Shown in pieces: positions 41,379 to 49,455 of a stretch of DNA of 64,000 bases. The DNA is from Aequorivita sublithincola DSM 14238 (GTDB lineage: Bacteria > Bacteroidota > Bacteroidia > Flavobacteriales > Flavobacteriaceae), in the NCBI RefSeq assembly GCF_000265385.1, contig NC_018013.1:186001-250000 (forward strand), written 5' to 3'. The position numbers and the translations under genes are program-made. The notes under the pieces were generated by a model. The model ran no database searches, was not told where the DNA came from, and saw only the letters and a list, made by a program, of their open reading frames with translations. Position 1 is the first letter of the stretch; the number at the start of each line of letters is the position of its first letter.

Positions 41379-42260
41379 TTAGGATTTCTTTTTATCCCGT
41401 ATCATCGCTTCCAACATATCCCACATTTGTTGCGGAACTTCTTCTAAAAGATTCATTTGTCCCGCGCCTTTTAACCATTCGCCACCATCTATTACTACTA
41501 CTTCTCCGTTTATGTATGCTGAAAAATCTGAAACTAGATAAGCTGCAAGATTTGCAAGTTCTTGGTGTTCACCAACTCGTTTTACAGGAACCTTTTTTGC
41601 AGGATCGAATTTTTCTTTTAAATCGCCCGGAAGCAATCTATCCCAAGCTCCTTTTGTTGGGAAAGGTCCTGGAGCGATTGCATTAAAACGGATTCCGTAT
41701 TTTGCCCATTCAACGGCTAAAGAACGCGTCATTGCTAACACACCTGCCTTTGCCGTTGCACTCGGCACCACGTATGCAGAACCTGTGAAGGCGTAAGTTG
41801 TTACAATATTAAGAACGGTTTTATTGGTTTCTTTCTTTTCAATCCAATGTTTTCCGAAAGCAAGTGTACAGTTTTTTGTTCCTTTTAAAACGATATCTAT
41901 AATTGTATCAAAAGCATTTGCTGAAAGTCTTTCTGTAGGTGAAATGAAATTTCCTGCGGCATTGTTCAAAAGAACGTCAACGCTGCCAAATTCCTTTACG
42001 GAAGCTGCTACCATTGCTTCTACTTCATCATAATTTCTTACATCGCATTGCACTGGAAGTACTTTTCCACCTGTTGATTCTTCAAGTTCCTTTTTTACGG
42101 TTTGAAGTTTTTCAATGTTTCGGGAAGTGATAACCACATTGGCTCCAAGTTCCAAAAAGTAGGTTGTCATTGCTTTTCCTAAGCCGCTTCCGCCGCCTGT
42201 TACAACTATTGTTTTTCCTTTTAAAGCGTTGTCGCGAAGCATTTTTGCAGTATAATCCAT
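41379..42260 (-). CDS. SDR oxidoreductase, dienoyl-CoA reductase-like
   Basis: A 293-residue short-chain dehydrogenase. TVVTGGGSGLG-type motif near 20 (IVVTGGGSGLGKAMT), NNAAGNF, and a catalytic region SAYVVPSATAKAGVLAMTRS in which the Tyr of YxxxK is replaced while the Lys remains. That is typical of DECR-type enoyl/dienoyl-CoA reductases. The C-terminal part has NAIAPGPFPTKGAWDRLLPG. Probably in fatty acid breakdown. Confidence 0.85.
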   Translation of the reverse strand: MDYTAKMLRDNALKGKTIVVTGGGSGLGKAMTTYFLELGANVVITSRNIEKLQTVKKELEESTGGKVLPVQCDVRNYDEVEAMVAASVKEFGSVDVLLNNAAGNFISPTERLSANAFDTIIDIVLKGTKNCTLAFGKHWIEKKETNKTVLNIVTTYAFTGSAYVVPSATAKAGVLAMTRSLAVEWAKYGIRFNAIAPGPFPTKGAWDRLLPGDLKEKFDPAKKVPVKRVGEHQELANLAAYLVSDFSAYINGEVVVIDGGEWLKGAGQMNLLEEVPQQMWDMLEAMIRDKKKS

Positions 42261-42463
42261 AAAATATTTTGTTTGTCAGTAAAGATAAGAAGTAAAACTA
42301 GGAATGAATAATTAGTTAGAAAGAAATAGCAGCAATAAATCAATTCCACAGTATTTCCAGAAATAGAATCTAGAAAGTTAACGTAGGCATAAAAGAAAGC
42401 ATTTTAAGGGTTAAAGACTGTGAAAATATTCATCTTCACTAACAACAAATGGTATATTGACCT

Positions 42464-43090
42464 ATGGAAAAAATATTAGTAGCAGGTGCAAATGGCACCA
42501 CAGGGAAAAAAATAATTTCGATATTAAAAGAATCTAATAAATATGAACCTATTGCGATGGTTCGGAAAGAAGAACAAGCTTCACATTTTAAAACTGAAGG
42601 TGTAAAAACGATGCTTGCAGATTTAGAAAATGATGTGAGCCAAACCACAAATGGAATTGACCGCGTAATCTTCGCAGCGGGTTCTGGTGGCAAGAAAGTG
42701 ATGGAAGTAGATCAAGAAGGTGCAAAAAAACTGATGGATGCTTCTAAAGAAAAAGGAGTGAAAAAATTTGTAATGCTAAGTTCAATGGGCGCTGACAATC
42801 CAGAAAAAGCAGAAGATTTAAAAGAATATCTAAAAGCAAAACACAACGCAGATGAATATCTGAAACAATCTGGCGTTCAATACACCATTGTACGTCCCGG
42901 AGCCCTAACTAACAATGATGGAAAAGGGAAAATTTCTTTAGAAAACAAACTTAATAAACAAGGCGAAATATCCCGAAGTGATGTAGCGGAAACGCTTGTA
43001 GCTTCTCTGGAAGATGCAGTTGCAAAAAATAAAACCTTTGAAATTTTAGAGGGCGAAACTTATATTAAAGCGGCGCTAGAAAAGATATAA
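42464..43090 (+). CDS. NAD(P)-binding SDR-like oxidoreductase
   Basis: A 208-residue atypical SDR of the NmrA/YwnB-like group: KILVAGANGTTGKKIISIL at the N-terminus, DRVIFAAGSGGKK, KFVMLSSMGADNPEKAED, and QYTIVRPGALTNNDGKGKI. It probably binds NAD(P) but may regulate rather than catalyse. It ends before a strong bidirectional terminator. Confidence 0.85.
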   Translation: MEKILVAGANGTTGKKIISILKESNKYEPIAMVRKEEQASHFKTEGVKTMLADLENDVSQTTNGIDRVIFAAGSGGKKVMEVDQEGAKKLMDASKEKGVKKFVMLSSMGADNPEKAEDLKEYLKAKHNADEYLKQSGVQYTIVRPGALTNNDGKGKISLENKLNKQGEISRSDVAETLVASLEDAVAKNKTFEILEGETYIKAALEKI

Positions 43091-43114
43091 AATTTTCAGA
43101 ATATTCTATTAAAC

Positions 43115-43148
43115 AAAAAGCACCTGAAAAATTTAAGGTGCTTTTTTT
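43115..43148. terminator. Bidirectional terminator
   Basis: Stem AAAAAGCACCT (43115-43125) with AGGTGCTTTTT (43136-43146), loop of 10, and T/A runs on both sides. It separates the convergent SDR-like gene and the 2H phosphoesterase gene. Confidence 0.85.
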
Positions 43149-43168
43149 ATGGGTTTCTGTTATTAAAA

Positions 43169-43852
43169 TTATTCAGATTTCCAAAGTAATTTTTGTGCGG
43201 TTCCGTGATCACCTAGATGATAAACGCTTATTGACGTTGCTTTAAAGCGAATTGGCTTAAAAATAGTTGAAGCTAAACTATCCAATAGCGTTTTTTGAGC
43301 AACTCCCAAACTAATGTGCGGATCAAAGTTTTCATAACTATGTTTCTCCACAAATTCAGGAACATACGTCACAGTAGATTCACTGATTGGACTACCGTCT
43401 GGGTTTTGTATGAAAGCTTCGTCAGAACCGTTTTTCAATATAAATGATTTCATCAACTCAATAGTTTTCTCGTGAAGTTTTAATAATTGCTGACTTTTTT
43501 CAACTGAAATCATTGCGAAGCTTTCTTCTTTTTCCTTATAATAGAAAAGATTTTCTGCTTTTAAGGAATCGTTTTCAATTGTGCTGAAAAGTCCTTCCAA
43601 AGCATTATTCACTTTCGGTAAATCTTCTTCATTGATGAAACATTGCAACAACGTGATGTGGGGAATGTGGTTTTCATCAAGTGTTATGGTTTCAGGATTG
43701 TTCTGCTTCATCAACGCGTTTAGATAAATGGCTTGCGCGTGCATCTCTTCCGAAGGTGTTAACAATACGTCTATTGCGATTATATTTACCTCCTTTGGCG
43801 TGCAGGAAAAAATCATCAAACCTAAACCGATTGCGATTAGATATTTCTTCAT
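43169..43852 (-). CDS. 2H phosphoesterase-like lipoprotein (2'-5' RNA ligase family)
   Basis: A 227-residue protein with a lipoprotein signal (MKKYLIAIGLGLMIFSC). Two HxT/S motifs, HITL at 65-68 and HISL near 180 (FDPHISLGV), are the hallmark of the 2H phosphoesterase fold. Such enzymes are usually cytosolic and act on cyclic phosphodiesters in RNA or nucleotides, so an exported member is unusual. It follows, on the same strand, the T9SS hydrolase gene with a 10-base gap. Confidence 0.8.
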   Translation of the reverse strand: MKKYLIAIGLGLMIFSCTPKEVNIIAIDVLLTPSEEMHAQAIYLNALMKQNNPETITLDENHIPHITLLQCFINEEDLPKVNNALEGLFSTIENDSLKAENLFYYKEKEESFAMISVEKSQQLLKLHEKTIELMKSFILKNGSDEAFIQNPDGSPISESTVTYVPEFVEKHSYENFDPHISLGVAQKTLLDSLASTIFKPIRFKATSISVYHLGDHGTAQKLLWKSE

Positions 43853-43862
43853 ATTAAAAAAT

Positions 43863-45509
43863 TTACTGAACCACCACTTTTATGGTTTGGGTGGAAATAC
43901 CGTTGTCTATTTTCAACAAATAGATTCCGCTGGAAAGATTTTGATTCCAAGAAATTTCTCCTTGTGGTGTGTTCCAAGTTTGCTGCATCAGTTTCTGTCC
44001 AGTTATACTGAAAACTGAAGTGGTTACTTGAGTGTTTAAAGAATTCTTCGGAATTGCTATAACAATGTTGCTAGAAACTGGATTTTGTGAAAGAACAAAT
44101 TGATTGTTTAACTGATTTTCTGAAATTCCTATGGTTCCATTTCGTATTTCATCTAAAGCAAACTGAGCGCTTGCAGCAGTTACAGTTACGTGATCTTCGT
44201 TAGTATTTTGAATAAAAACATTTACAAAAGGTGAATTGGCCAAGTTGGGCGTAGCATACCAATCTGGATTGTCTATCGCCAAAGAACTCATTGTAGGAAT
44301 AAAGGAATACAGATCCTGTTGCAGGGCATTGATAAAATCTATTAAAACTTGGTTGCCGCCACCATCGCCAAGAGCATCGCTGATGCTTCCAGTTCCACCA
44401 GGAGAACTATCTAAACCTGCACTAGTACTAGGCGACTGTGAAGTAGTAGCATAAGTGTTTACAGGAATACCTGCAAAGAAAACCGTTAGGTCTGTAACGG
44501 TGTTGGTCTGGTTTGTTGGCGGAGTGAACTTGAGCGCAACATCTATATTTGTTAAAGCATCTATAGTAAGATTGGTGTCTACCACTGTGGCGCCGGGGCT
44601 TCCTGTAGTTGTTCCGTTGCCGCTACCGTTTATCATTGTTACGTTTCTCACACTACTTGGGAAACCTAGAGCTTCTAACTCTGCCTGAAATTCATTTCTA
44701 AAACCAGGAGCACCCAAAGGCAAAACTTTAGTTGGATCTTGCTCAAAGTCAGAGCCAGCCAAAAGATGACCTTTTAAATGATCCAGCAGCATTTCCTTCG
44801 CCGCAGGAGAATTCAAAAGTTGATCCACAACTTGTTGCGCAGTTGCGTCGCCTACTTGAATTGCGAAATAATTTATTAAATACTGAAGACTGATAGGAAT
44901 ATTCGCCCCGCGATGTGGTGAATCAAACGAAATATAAAGACGTGTTTCGGCATCTAGACTATTGGCTTCCATATATGCCAACCCATAACGAGCAATCAAG
45001 CCACCCATACTTGGACCGAGAACTACTAGTTCTTCATTACCTACTTTGTCTGCGTTTAATTTTTGAATCATTGCAATCAAAACCATCGCGTTCCGCTGAA
45101 TGTAGTCTGCGCCGCCATCTATGTCTTTTCCGCCTGTGTTATATACTGGTGCGTTTAGGATTACAATATCAAAACCTTCATTACGAAGAATGTCTGCCAT
45201 GTTTTGTCCGTCAAAACTTAGGCTGGCGTAGAGACCGTTGATGTCTCTAGCATCTCCTGGATCAAAACCGTCTAGGATTATTATGGGTTTGTCTAAAACT
45301 CCATCCAGATTGTCTAAAAATATTTCATATTCACCTTGACCAAAATAGGCTTGCGTTTCTTCATAACCTTGATAGGGAATGGTTGCGGTAATTGTTTCAA
45401 CGGCTTTGCTCTCCGGATATATTGCGTTTTCAGGAATATTTTGAAAACGTATTTGGGCGAAGGTGAATTGGGTGGTGAGGATTAAAAGGAGAATGTAAAA
45501 CTTTTTCAT
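43863..45509 (-). CDS. Secreted alpha/beta hydrolase with T9SS sorting domain
   Basis: A 548-residue protein with a signal peptide (about 1-18, TQFTFAQ). The hydrolase core (about 70-330) has PIIILDGFDPGD, VVLGPSMGGLIARYGLAYME (nucleophile Ser in GPSMGG) and LYISFDSPHRGANIP. The C-terminal 75 residues form a type A T9SS sorting domain (VLSQNPVSSNIVIAIPKNS, ending SGIYLLKIDNG...TIKVVVQ). It is exported to or beyond the cell surface and is likely a lipase or esterase. It is probably cotranscribed with the 2H phosphoesterase gene. Confidence 0.85.
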   Translation of the reverse strand: MKKFYILLLILTTQFTFAQIRFQNIPENAIYPESKAVETITATIPYQGYEETQAYFGQGEYEIFLDNLDGVLDKPIIILDGFDPGDARDINGLYASLSFDGQNMADILRNEGFDIVILNAPVYNTGGKDIDGGADYIQRNAMVLIAMIQKLNADKVGNEELVVLGPSMGGLIARYGLAYMEANSLDAETRLYISFDSPHRGANIPISLQYLINYFAIQVGDATAQQVVDQLLNSPAAKEMLLDHLKGHLLAGSDFEQDPTKVLPLGAPGFRNEFQAELEALGFPSSVRNVTMINGSGNGTTTGSPGATVVDTNLTIDALTNIDVALKFTPPTNQTNTVTDLTVFFAGIPVNTYATTSQSPSTSAGLDSSPGGTGSISDALGDGGGNQVLIDFINALQQDLYSFIPTMSSLAIDNPDWYATPNLANSPFVNVFIQNTNEDHVTVTAASAQFALDEIRNGTIGISENQLNNQFVLSQNPVSSNIVIAIPKNSLNTQVTTSVFSITGQKLMQQTWNTPQGEISWNQNLSSGIYLLKIDNGISTQTIKVVVQ

Positions 45510-45605
45510 TGGGAATTAATTTTGGTTTTGATGGGAAGGTAAGAAAAATTTGGTTGGCAGATTTCAATTATAGGCTTCTTTAAGAGGATTACTCCTATTT
45601 TAAAA

Positions 45606-46283
45606 TTAAGATATGCTTTTTACCATAACATCATCGATTAACCAGACATCATTTTTTTTCCGAATAAAAATTGTACCAGAGAATCCACATTTAGGACCAC
45701 AAGAAAAACTTCCTTCCATAATTCCAAATTTTTTGGATTTATCAAAAGAAATTCTAGAGAAACGAACTATGCCGACAAAAGGAAAGTCATACTTTTCTCT
45801 CCAAATTAAAGTTCCTTGTGGGAACTCAGAACGATATCTATATTCAAAATTCTTATCATTATTTATATGAGAAAAGTTAATTCGATATGCCTTCTTATAG
45901 ATAGAATCAATTTTCAAATTATATGAATCAAAATGTCTTTGAAGTTGATAGTTTACTCTACCGTCTATTTCATAAATTGTGTCATAAACAACCAAAACTC
46001 TTTTTGTTGTATCGGCTGCAAGTTCTGCCTTTTTTATTTTGTATTTCTTCCACATCTCTCCTTGACCAGTCGTATCGATTCCAATAATGCTATCATTTTC
46101 ATCAAAAATTGGAATTGGAGGTGGAGGCGGCACAATACGAACACCAGGATGTAATGAATCTATAAGTTTAGGAAAAATTTCCTTAAAAACGGATTTTTCA
46201 AAATCCAATTCAGAAATATTTGATTCACAACTCGAAAGAATACAACAGCCTGAGAACAATAAAAGAAAAATTTTCAAACTCAT
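45606..46283 (-). CDS. Lipoprotein of unknown function
   Basis: A 225-residue protein with lipobox ILSSC near residue 19. The mature part has a proline run (VPPPPPIPIFDEND), then a beta-rich region. It includes GKF-like strands KKFGIMEGSFSCGPKCGFSG near the end with two Cys. I do not recognise a family. Confidence 0.6.
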   Translation of the reverse strand: MSLKIFLLLFSGCCILSSCESNISELDFEKSVFKEIFPKLIDSLHPGVRIVPPPPPIPIFDENDSIIGIDTTGQGEMWKKYKIKKAELAADTTKRVLVVYDTIYEIDGRVNYQLQRHFDSYNLKIDSIYKKAYRINFSHINNDKNFEYRYRSEFPQGTLIWREKYDFPFVGIVRFSRISFDKSKKFGIMEGSFSCGPKCGFSGTIFIRKKNDVWLIDDVMVKSIS

Positions 46284-46311
46284 TTTAATTAAATAATAAT
46301 AAATTCTATTC

Positions 46312-47673
46312 TTAAAACTTCATAAACCTCCGCATCAATTTCAATCGAAACGGTGAATGTGGATAATAACGAATTGAAGGATCTAACCAAGTAGGTTTAT
46401 CCATCACACTTTTATAATGTGTAAAAGTTTTAAAACCTGCTTCGCCGTGGTAATTTCCCATTCCGCTATGGCCAACGCCTCCGAAGGGAAGGTTTTCGTT
46501 GGTGATGTGCATAACGGTTTCATTGATCGCGCCGCCACCGAAGGAGATTTCTTTTAGAACTTTCTTCTTGATAGAACTACTTTTTGTGAAAAGATAGCAA
46601 GACAACGGTTTAGGGAGGCTGTTTACTAAGGCAATTGCTTCCTCTATGGTTTCATAAGTTATAACGGGAAGGATTGGGCCAAAGATTTCTTCTTGCATAA
46701 CGGCATCTTCCAACGTTACGTTTTGCATTATCGTTGGCTGAATGCAGCGAGTTTCTACATTAGTTTCGCCACCATAATATATTTTTTCTTTGACGAGCAT
46801 CTTCGTTAAACGCTCAAAGTTATTGCTATTAATTATTTGAAGATAGTTATCATTTTCAAAAGCGAAGTGTTGGCTTTCAATTTCCTTTTTTGTCTGTTCC
46901 AAGAATTGCTTTTCAATACTTTTATGAACGAGCACGTAATCTGGCGCAATACAGGTTTGCCCTGAATTGAGGAATTTCCCCCAGACTAAACGCTTCACTG
47001 AAATTTTAAGGTTACAGTTTTCGGTAACTATGGCGGGACTTTTTCCTCCGAGTTCTAAAGTTACTGGAGTCAGATTTTCTGCGGCAGCTTTGTAAACTAT
47101 CTTTCCAACCTTGGTGCTTCCTGTGAAAAACATTTTGTCGAATTTCTGTTTTAAAAGTTCTTGGGTTTCTTCTACTCCGCCTTCAACCACTGTGAAAAAA
47201 GCTGGATCAAAATTTTCCTTTACAATTTTTGCCATTGCTGCGGCGGTGTTTGTTGGTAATTCGCTAGGTTTTAAAATTACTGTGTTTCCTGCTGTGATTG
47301 CTGCAATGATTGGTGCGAAAGAAAGTTGATACGGATAATTCCACGCGCCAATGACCAAGCAGACACCCAAAGGTTCTGGAATTATATAACTAGAAGCTGG
47401 AAAGTTAAGAATGCCCGTAGAAACATTTTCTTTGCGAGCCCATTTAAAAATCATTTTTCGGGCTTCTTTGATGTCTCTGTAAAGCAACGAAAGTTCGGTA
47501 GTATAATTATCGAATTCTGACTTTTTAAAGTCATTGTATATTGCTTCGTGGAGCAATGCTTCGTTTTGCTCTAACGCTTTTTGAAGGGTTTTTAATTGTG
47601 CTCTTCTAAAGTGAATGTTTTTTGTGGCGTGGGTGTTGAAGAAGTTGCGTTGGGCGGTGATAATTTCTTTCAT
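46312..47673 (-). CDS. Aldehyde dehydrogenase, class 3-like
   Basis: A 453-residue NAD(P)-dependent aldehyde dehydrogenase. Motifs: GVCLVIGAWNYPYQLSFAPI, FTGSTKVGKIVYKAAAENLT, VTLELGGKSPAIV (catalytic Glu) and FLNSGQTCIAPDYVL (catalytic Cys), then EEIFGPILPV and the C-terminal FGGVGHSGMGNYHGE. The short N-terminus and length match class 3/fatty aldehyde enzymes. The substrate is unknown. Confidence 0.93.
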   Translation of the reverse strand: MKEIITAQRNFFNTHATKNIHFRRAQLKTLQKALEQNEALLHEAIYNDFKKSEFDNYTTELSLLYRDIKEARKMIFKWARKENVSTGILNFPASSYIIPEPLGVCLVIGAWNYPYQLSFAPIIAAITAGNTVILKPSELPTNTAAAMAKIVKENFDPAFFTVVEGGVEETQELLKQKFDKMFFTGSTKVGKIVYKAAAENLTPVTLELGGKSPAIVTENCNLKISVKRLVWGKFLNSGQTCIAPDYVLVHKSIEKQFLEQTKKEIESQHFAFENDNYLQIINSNNFERLTKMLVKEKIYYGGETNVETRCIQPTIMQNVTLEDAVMQEEIFGPILPVITYETIEEAIALVNSLPKPLSCYLFTKSSSIKKKVLKEISFGGGAINETVMHITNENLPFGGVGHSGMGNYHGEAGFKTFTHYKSVMDKPTWLDPSIRYYPHSPFRLKLMRRFMKF

Positions 47674-47719
47674 AGTTTATTTATTTTAATTGAATAAGCA
47701 AACGCTACGATGAATTTGT

Positions 47720-47817
47720 CACCACAGAGGCACAGAGAACACAGAGAACACAGAGCTCTAACAATCTATTTAAAATTATCAATTTCGATTTGACTTTCGT
47801 TCCGATAGCTATCGGAA
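47720..47817. repeat. CACAGAG repeats and an 18-bp palindrome
   Basis: The stretch CACCACAGAGGCACAGAGAA continues with further ACACAGAG words (about 47722-47756). A perfect palindrome, TTCCGATAGCTATCGGAA, lies at 47800-47817. Both are typical dispersed intergenic elements. The palindrome may act as a hairpin after the regulatory-domain gene's convergent neighbour. Confidence 0.6.
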
Positions 47818-47835
47818 TCGATTTCGATTTCCCTC

Positions 47836-48600
47836 CTACTTATCCCTATTCAAAACCTTATATTCTTCATAACAACCACTTATGGCATCTAGAATTTGAA
47901 GGTCGTTTGCGGTACGGATGAAGTCTTTGGAATAGCTGCATTTGTTTAGAATTTCATCTATATCTGCGCGTTCCAGTTGGAGTACAGCCATTAAAGTTTC
48001 ACGGTCGAACTTACTTTGAAGTAGATTTCGTATCTCGTCATCATCCTTCATTTTACGAAGTTTTTTCATCTGCCTTGGTCGTTTTCCGAAGACATTATAG
48101 AGAAAATCTGCCGGATTGAAAATAGAACTAAGCACCTTACTTACTGCGCCTGGTTGGTTGCTTCCGCCTTCGTAGCCTGAGTTTAGGCCTGAAATTCTAT
48201 AACGGTAATTATCATAAATAGGAATGAGTTTCGCGTCAATTTCTACATAACCTGTTAGCTGAACAGGTCTAATAACAACTTCTTCCAAAGCAATTCCCAA
48301 CTCAGTCATTTTCACTTTAATATCGCCAAATTTAAGCCAGTCATTGGTTACACGAACGCGAATGGATTTAAAACCTAGATAAGAAAAAAACAGAGTGTCA
48401 TTTACTGCTGCTTTAATTGCGAACTCCCCTTTTTCATTGGTGGTTGTTCCTTTTACTTGGTTTAGGTTTACGATGTTTACGTTTTCCAAAAGCTTGTCGT
48501 CTGCATCGTTCATTACGGTTCCTTTGATGGTATTGTTATCTTGTGCAAAAGAGTTTGCAGCGATAAAAAGAAGGGTAATAAGTAGGATAATTTTTTTCAT
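47836..48600 (-). CDS. CarboxypepD_reg-like exported protein
   Basis: The start at 48600 (MKKIILLITLLFIAANSFAQ) gives 254 residues with a clean signal peptide; the ATG at 48630 adds ten. The mature N-terminus is a carboxypeptidase regulatory-like beta domain (NNTIKGTVMNDADDKLLENV, NEKGEFAIKAAVNDTLFFSY, LGFKSIRVRV), as found at the front of TonB-dependent receptors. Here it is followed by a helical region with KRPRQMKKLRKMKDDDE instead of a barrel. A periplasmic or envelope role is likely; the exact function is unknown. Confidence 0.8.
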   Translation of the reverse strand: MKKIILLITLLFIAANSFAQDNNTIKGTVMNDADDKLLENVNIVNLNQVKGTTTNEKGEFAIKAAVNDTLFFSYLGFKSIRVRVTNDWLKFGDIKVKMTELGIALEEVVIRPVQLTGYVEIDAKLIPIYDNYRYRISGLNSGYEGGSNQPGAVSKVLSSIFNPADFLYNVFGKRPRQMKKLRKMKDDDEIRNLLQSKFDRETLMAVLQLERADIDEILNKCSYSKDFIRTANDLQILDAISGCYEEYKVLNRDK

Positions 48601-48664
48601 AAACGGTTTTAATATACGGAAAAATTTCACTGAGGCGAAATGTTCCTTTCTTTTTCAAATTTAT

Positions 48665-49270
48665 TTAGGTTACTGAGCTAAGTCGAAGTAGCAATGTTTC
48701 TTTGACGCCGCCGAACCATTCGCCTTTCAAAATACTTAGAATAATACTGTCTCGTCGTCCTTCAAGTGCTGCGCAATTACTTCTTAAAATGCCTTCAACA
48801 GTGCAGCCTAAACTTTTCATTGCCGCAATACTTCGTGCGTTGTTTGCATCTGCACGAAACTCTACACGCTCTATGCCAAGTTTTTCAAAGGCGAATTCAA
48901 GCATCAGTATTTTGCATTGTTTATTTAACCCTATGCCTTGAAATTCCTCGCCGTACCAAGTGTAACCCAATTGAATGGTGTTGTGTGTTTTTTGATAATC
49001 ATAAAAACGAGTGCTACCAGCAATTTGCTGCGTATGTTTATCGAAAACAATAAAAGGGTATGAAGTTTCTTCTTTTCTTCCGCGTAAAGCGTGACCCATA
49101 TAAGTTTTCAAATTCTCTAATCCGTCTGCGGGTTGAAGCGAATATTTCCAAAGGTCAGGTTGTTGTTCTGAAAAATGAATCAGCTTATCAATATCCTGAT
49201 GATGCATCGGATTGAGCCGCACAGCGTCGTTTTCGAGTATATGTTCCTGCAGAAAGTTGAAGGTTTCCAT
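48665..49270 (-). CDS. GNAT-family N-acetyltransferase
   Basis: A 201-residue RimJ/RimL-like acetyltransferase: VRLNPMHHQDIDKLIHFSE, the core QLGYTWYGEEFQGIGLNKQC, and the C-terminal NARSIAAMKSLGCTVEG. It transfers acetyl from acetyl-CoA, perhaps to proteins or amino acids. The final residues (LLLRLSSVT and stop) are encoded by a short dispersed repeat (48668-48691), so the native C-terminus may have been altered. It lies just after the helicase terminator. Confidence 0.88.
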   Translation of the reverse strand: METFNFLQEHILENDAVRLNPMHHQDIDKLIHFSEQQPDLWKYSLQPADGLENLKTYMGHALRGRKEETSYPFIVFDKHTQQIAGSTRFYDYQKTHNTIQLGYTWYGEEFQGIGLNKQCKILMLEFAFEKLGIERVEFRADANNARSIAAMKSLGCTVEGILRSNCAALEGRRDSIILSILKGEWFGGVKETLLLRLSSVT

Positions 49271-49284
49271 AAGTATTAAAAAAA

Positions 49285-49311
49285 TACGGGCCTCTTTATT
49301 TGAGGCCCGTA
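49285..49311 (-). terminator. Terminator of the DEAD-box helicase gene
   Basis: Stem TACGGGCCTC (49285-49294) with GAGGCCCGTA (49302-49311), loop of 7. On the minus strand it is followed by TTTTTTT, just before the GNAT gene start at 49270. Confidence 0.85.
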
Positions 49312-49455
49312 AATATAATTATATAGACGTTAATGTGGTACTAAAGTTTTTGAAAATGCTGGGTGTTTGATGTTAGATGATGAATGTGAAAAAATTCGTC
49401 CGAACTAATAAACTCATCAACTTTTAAACCCTAAACTTTTCAATATATCAACTTC

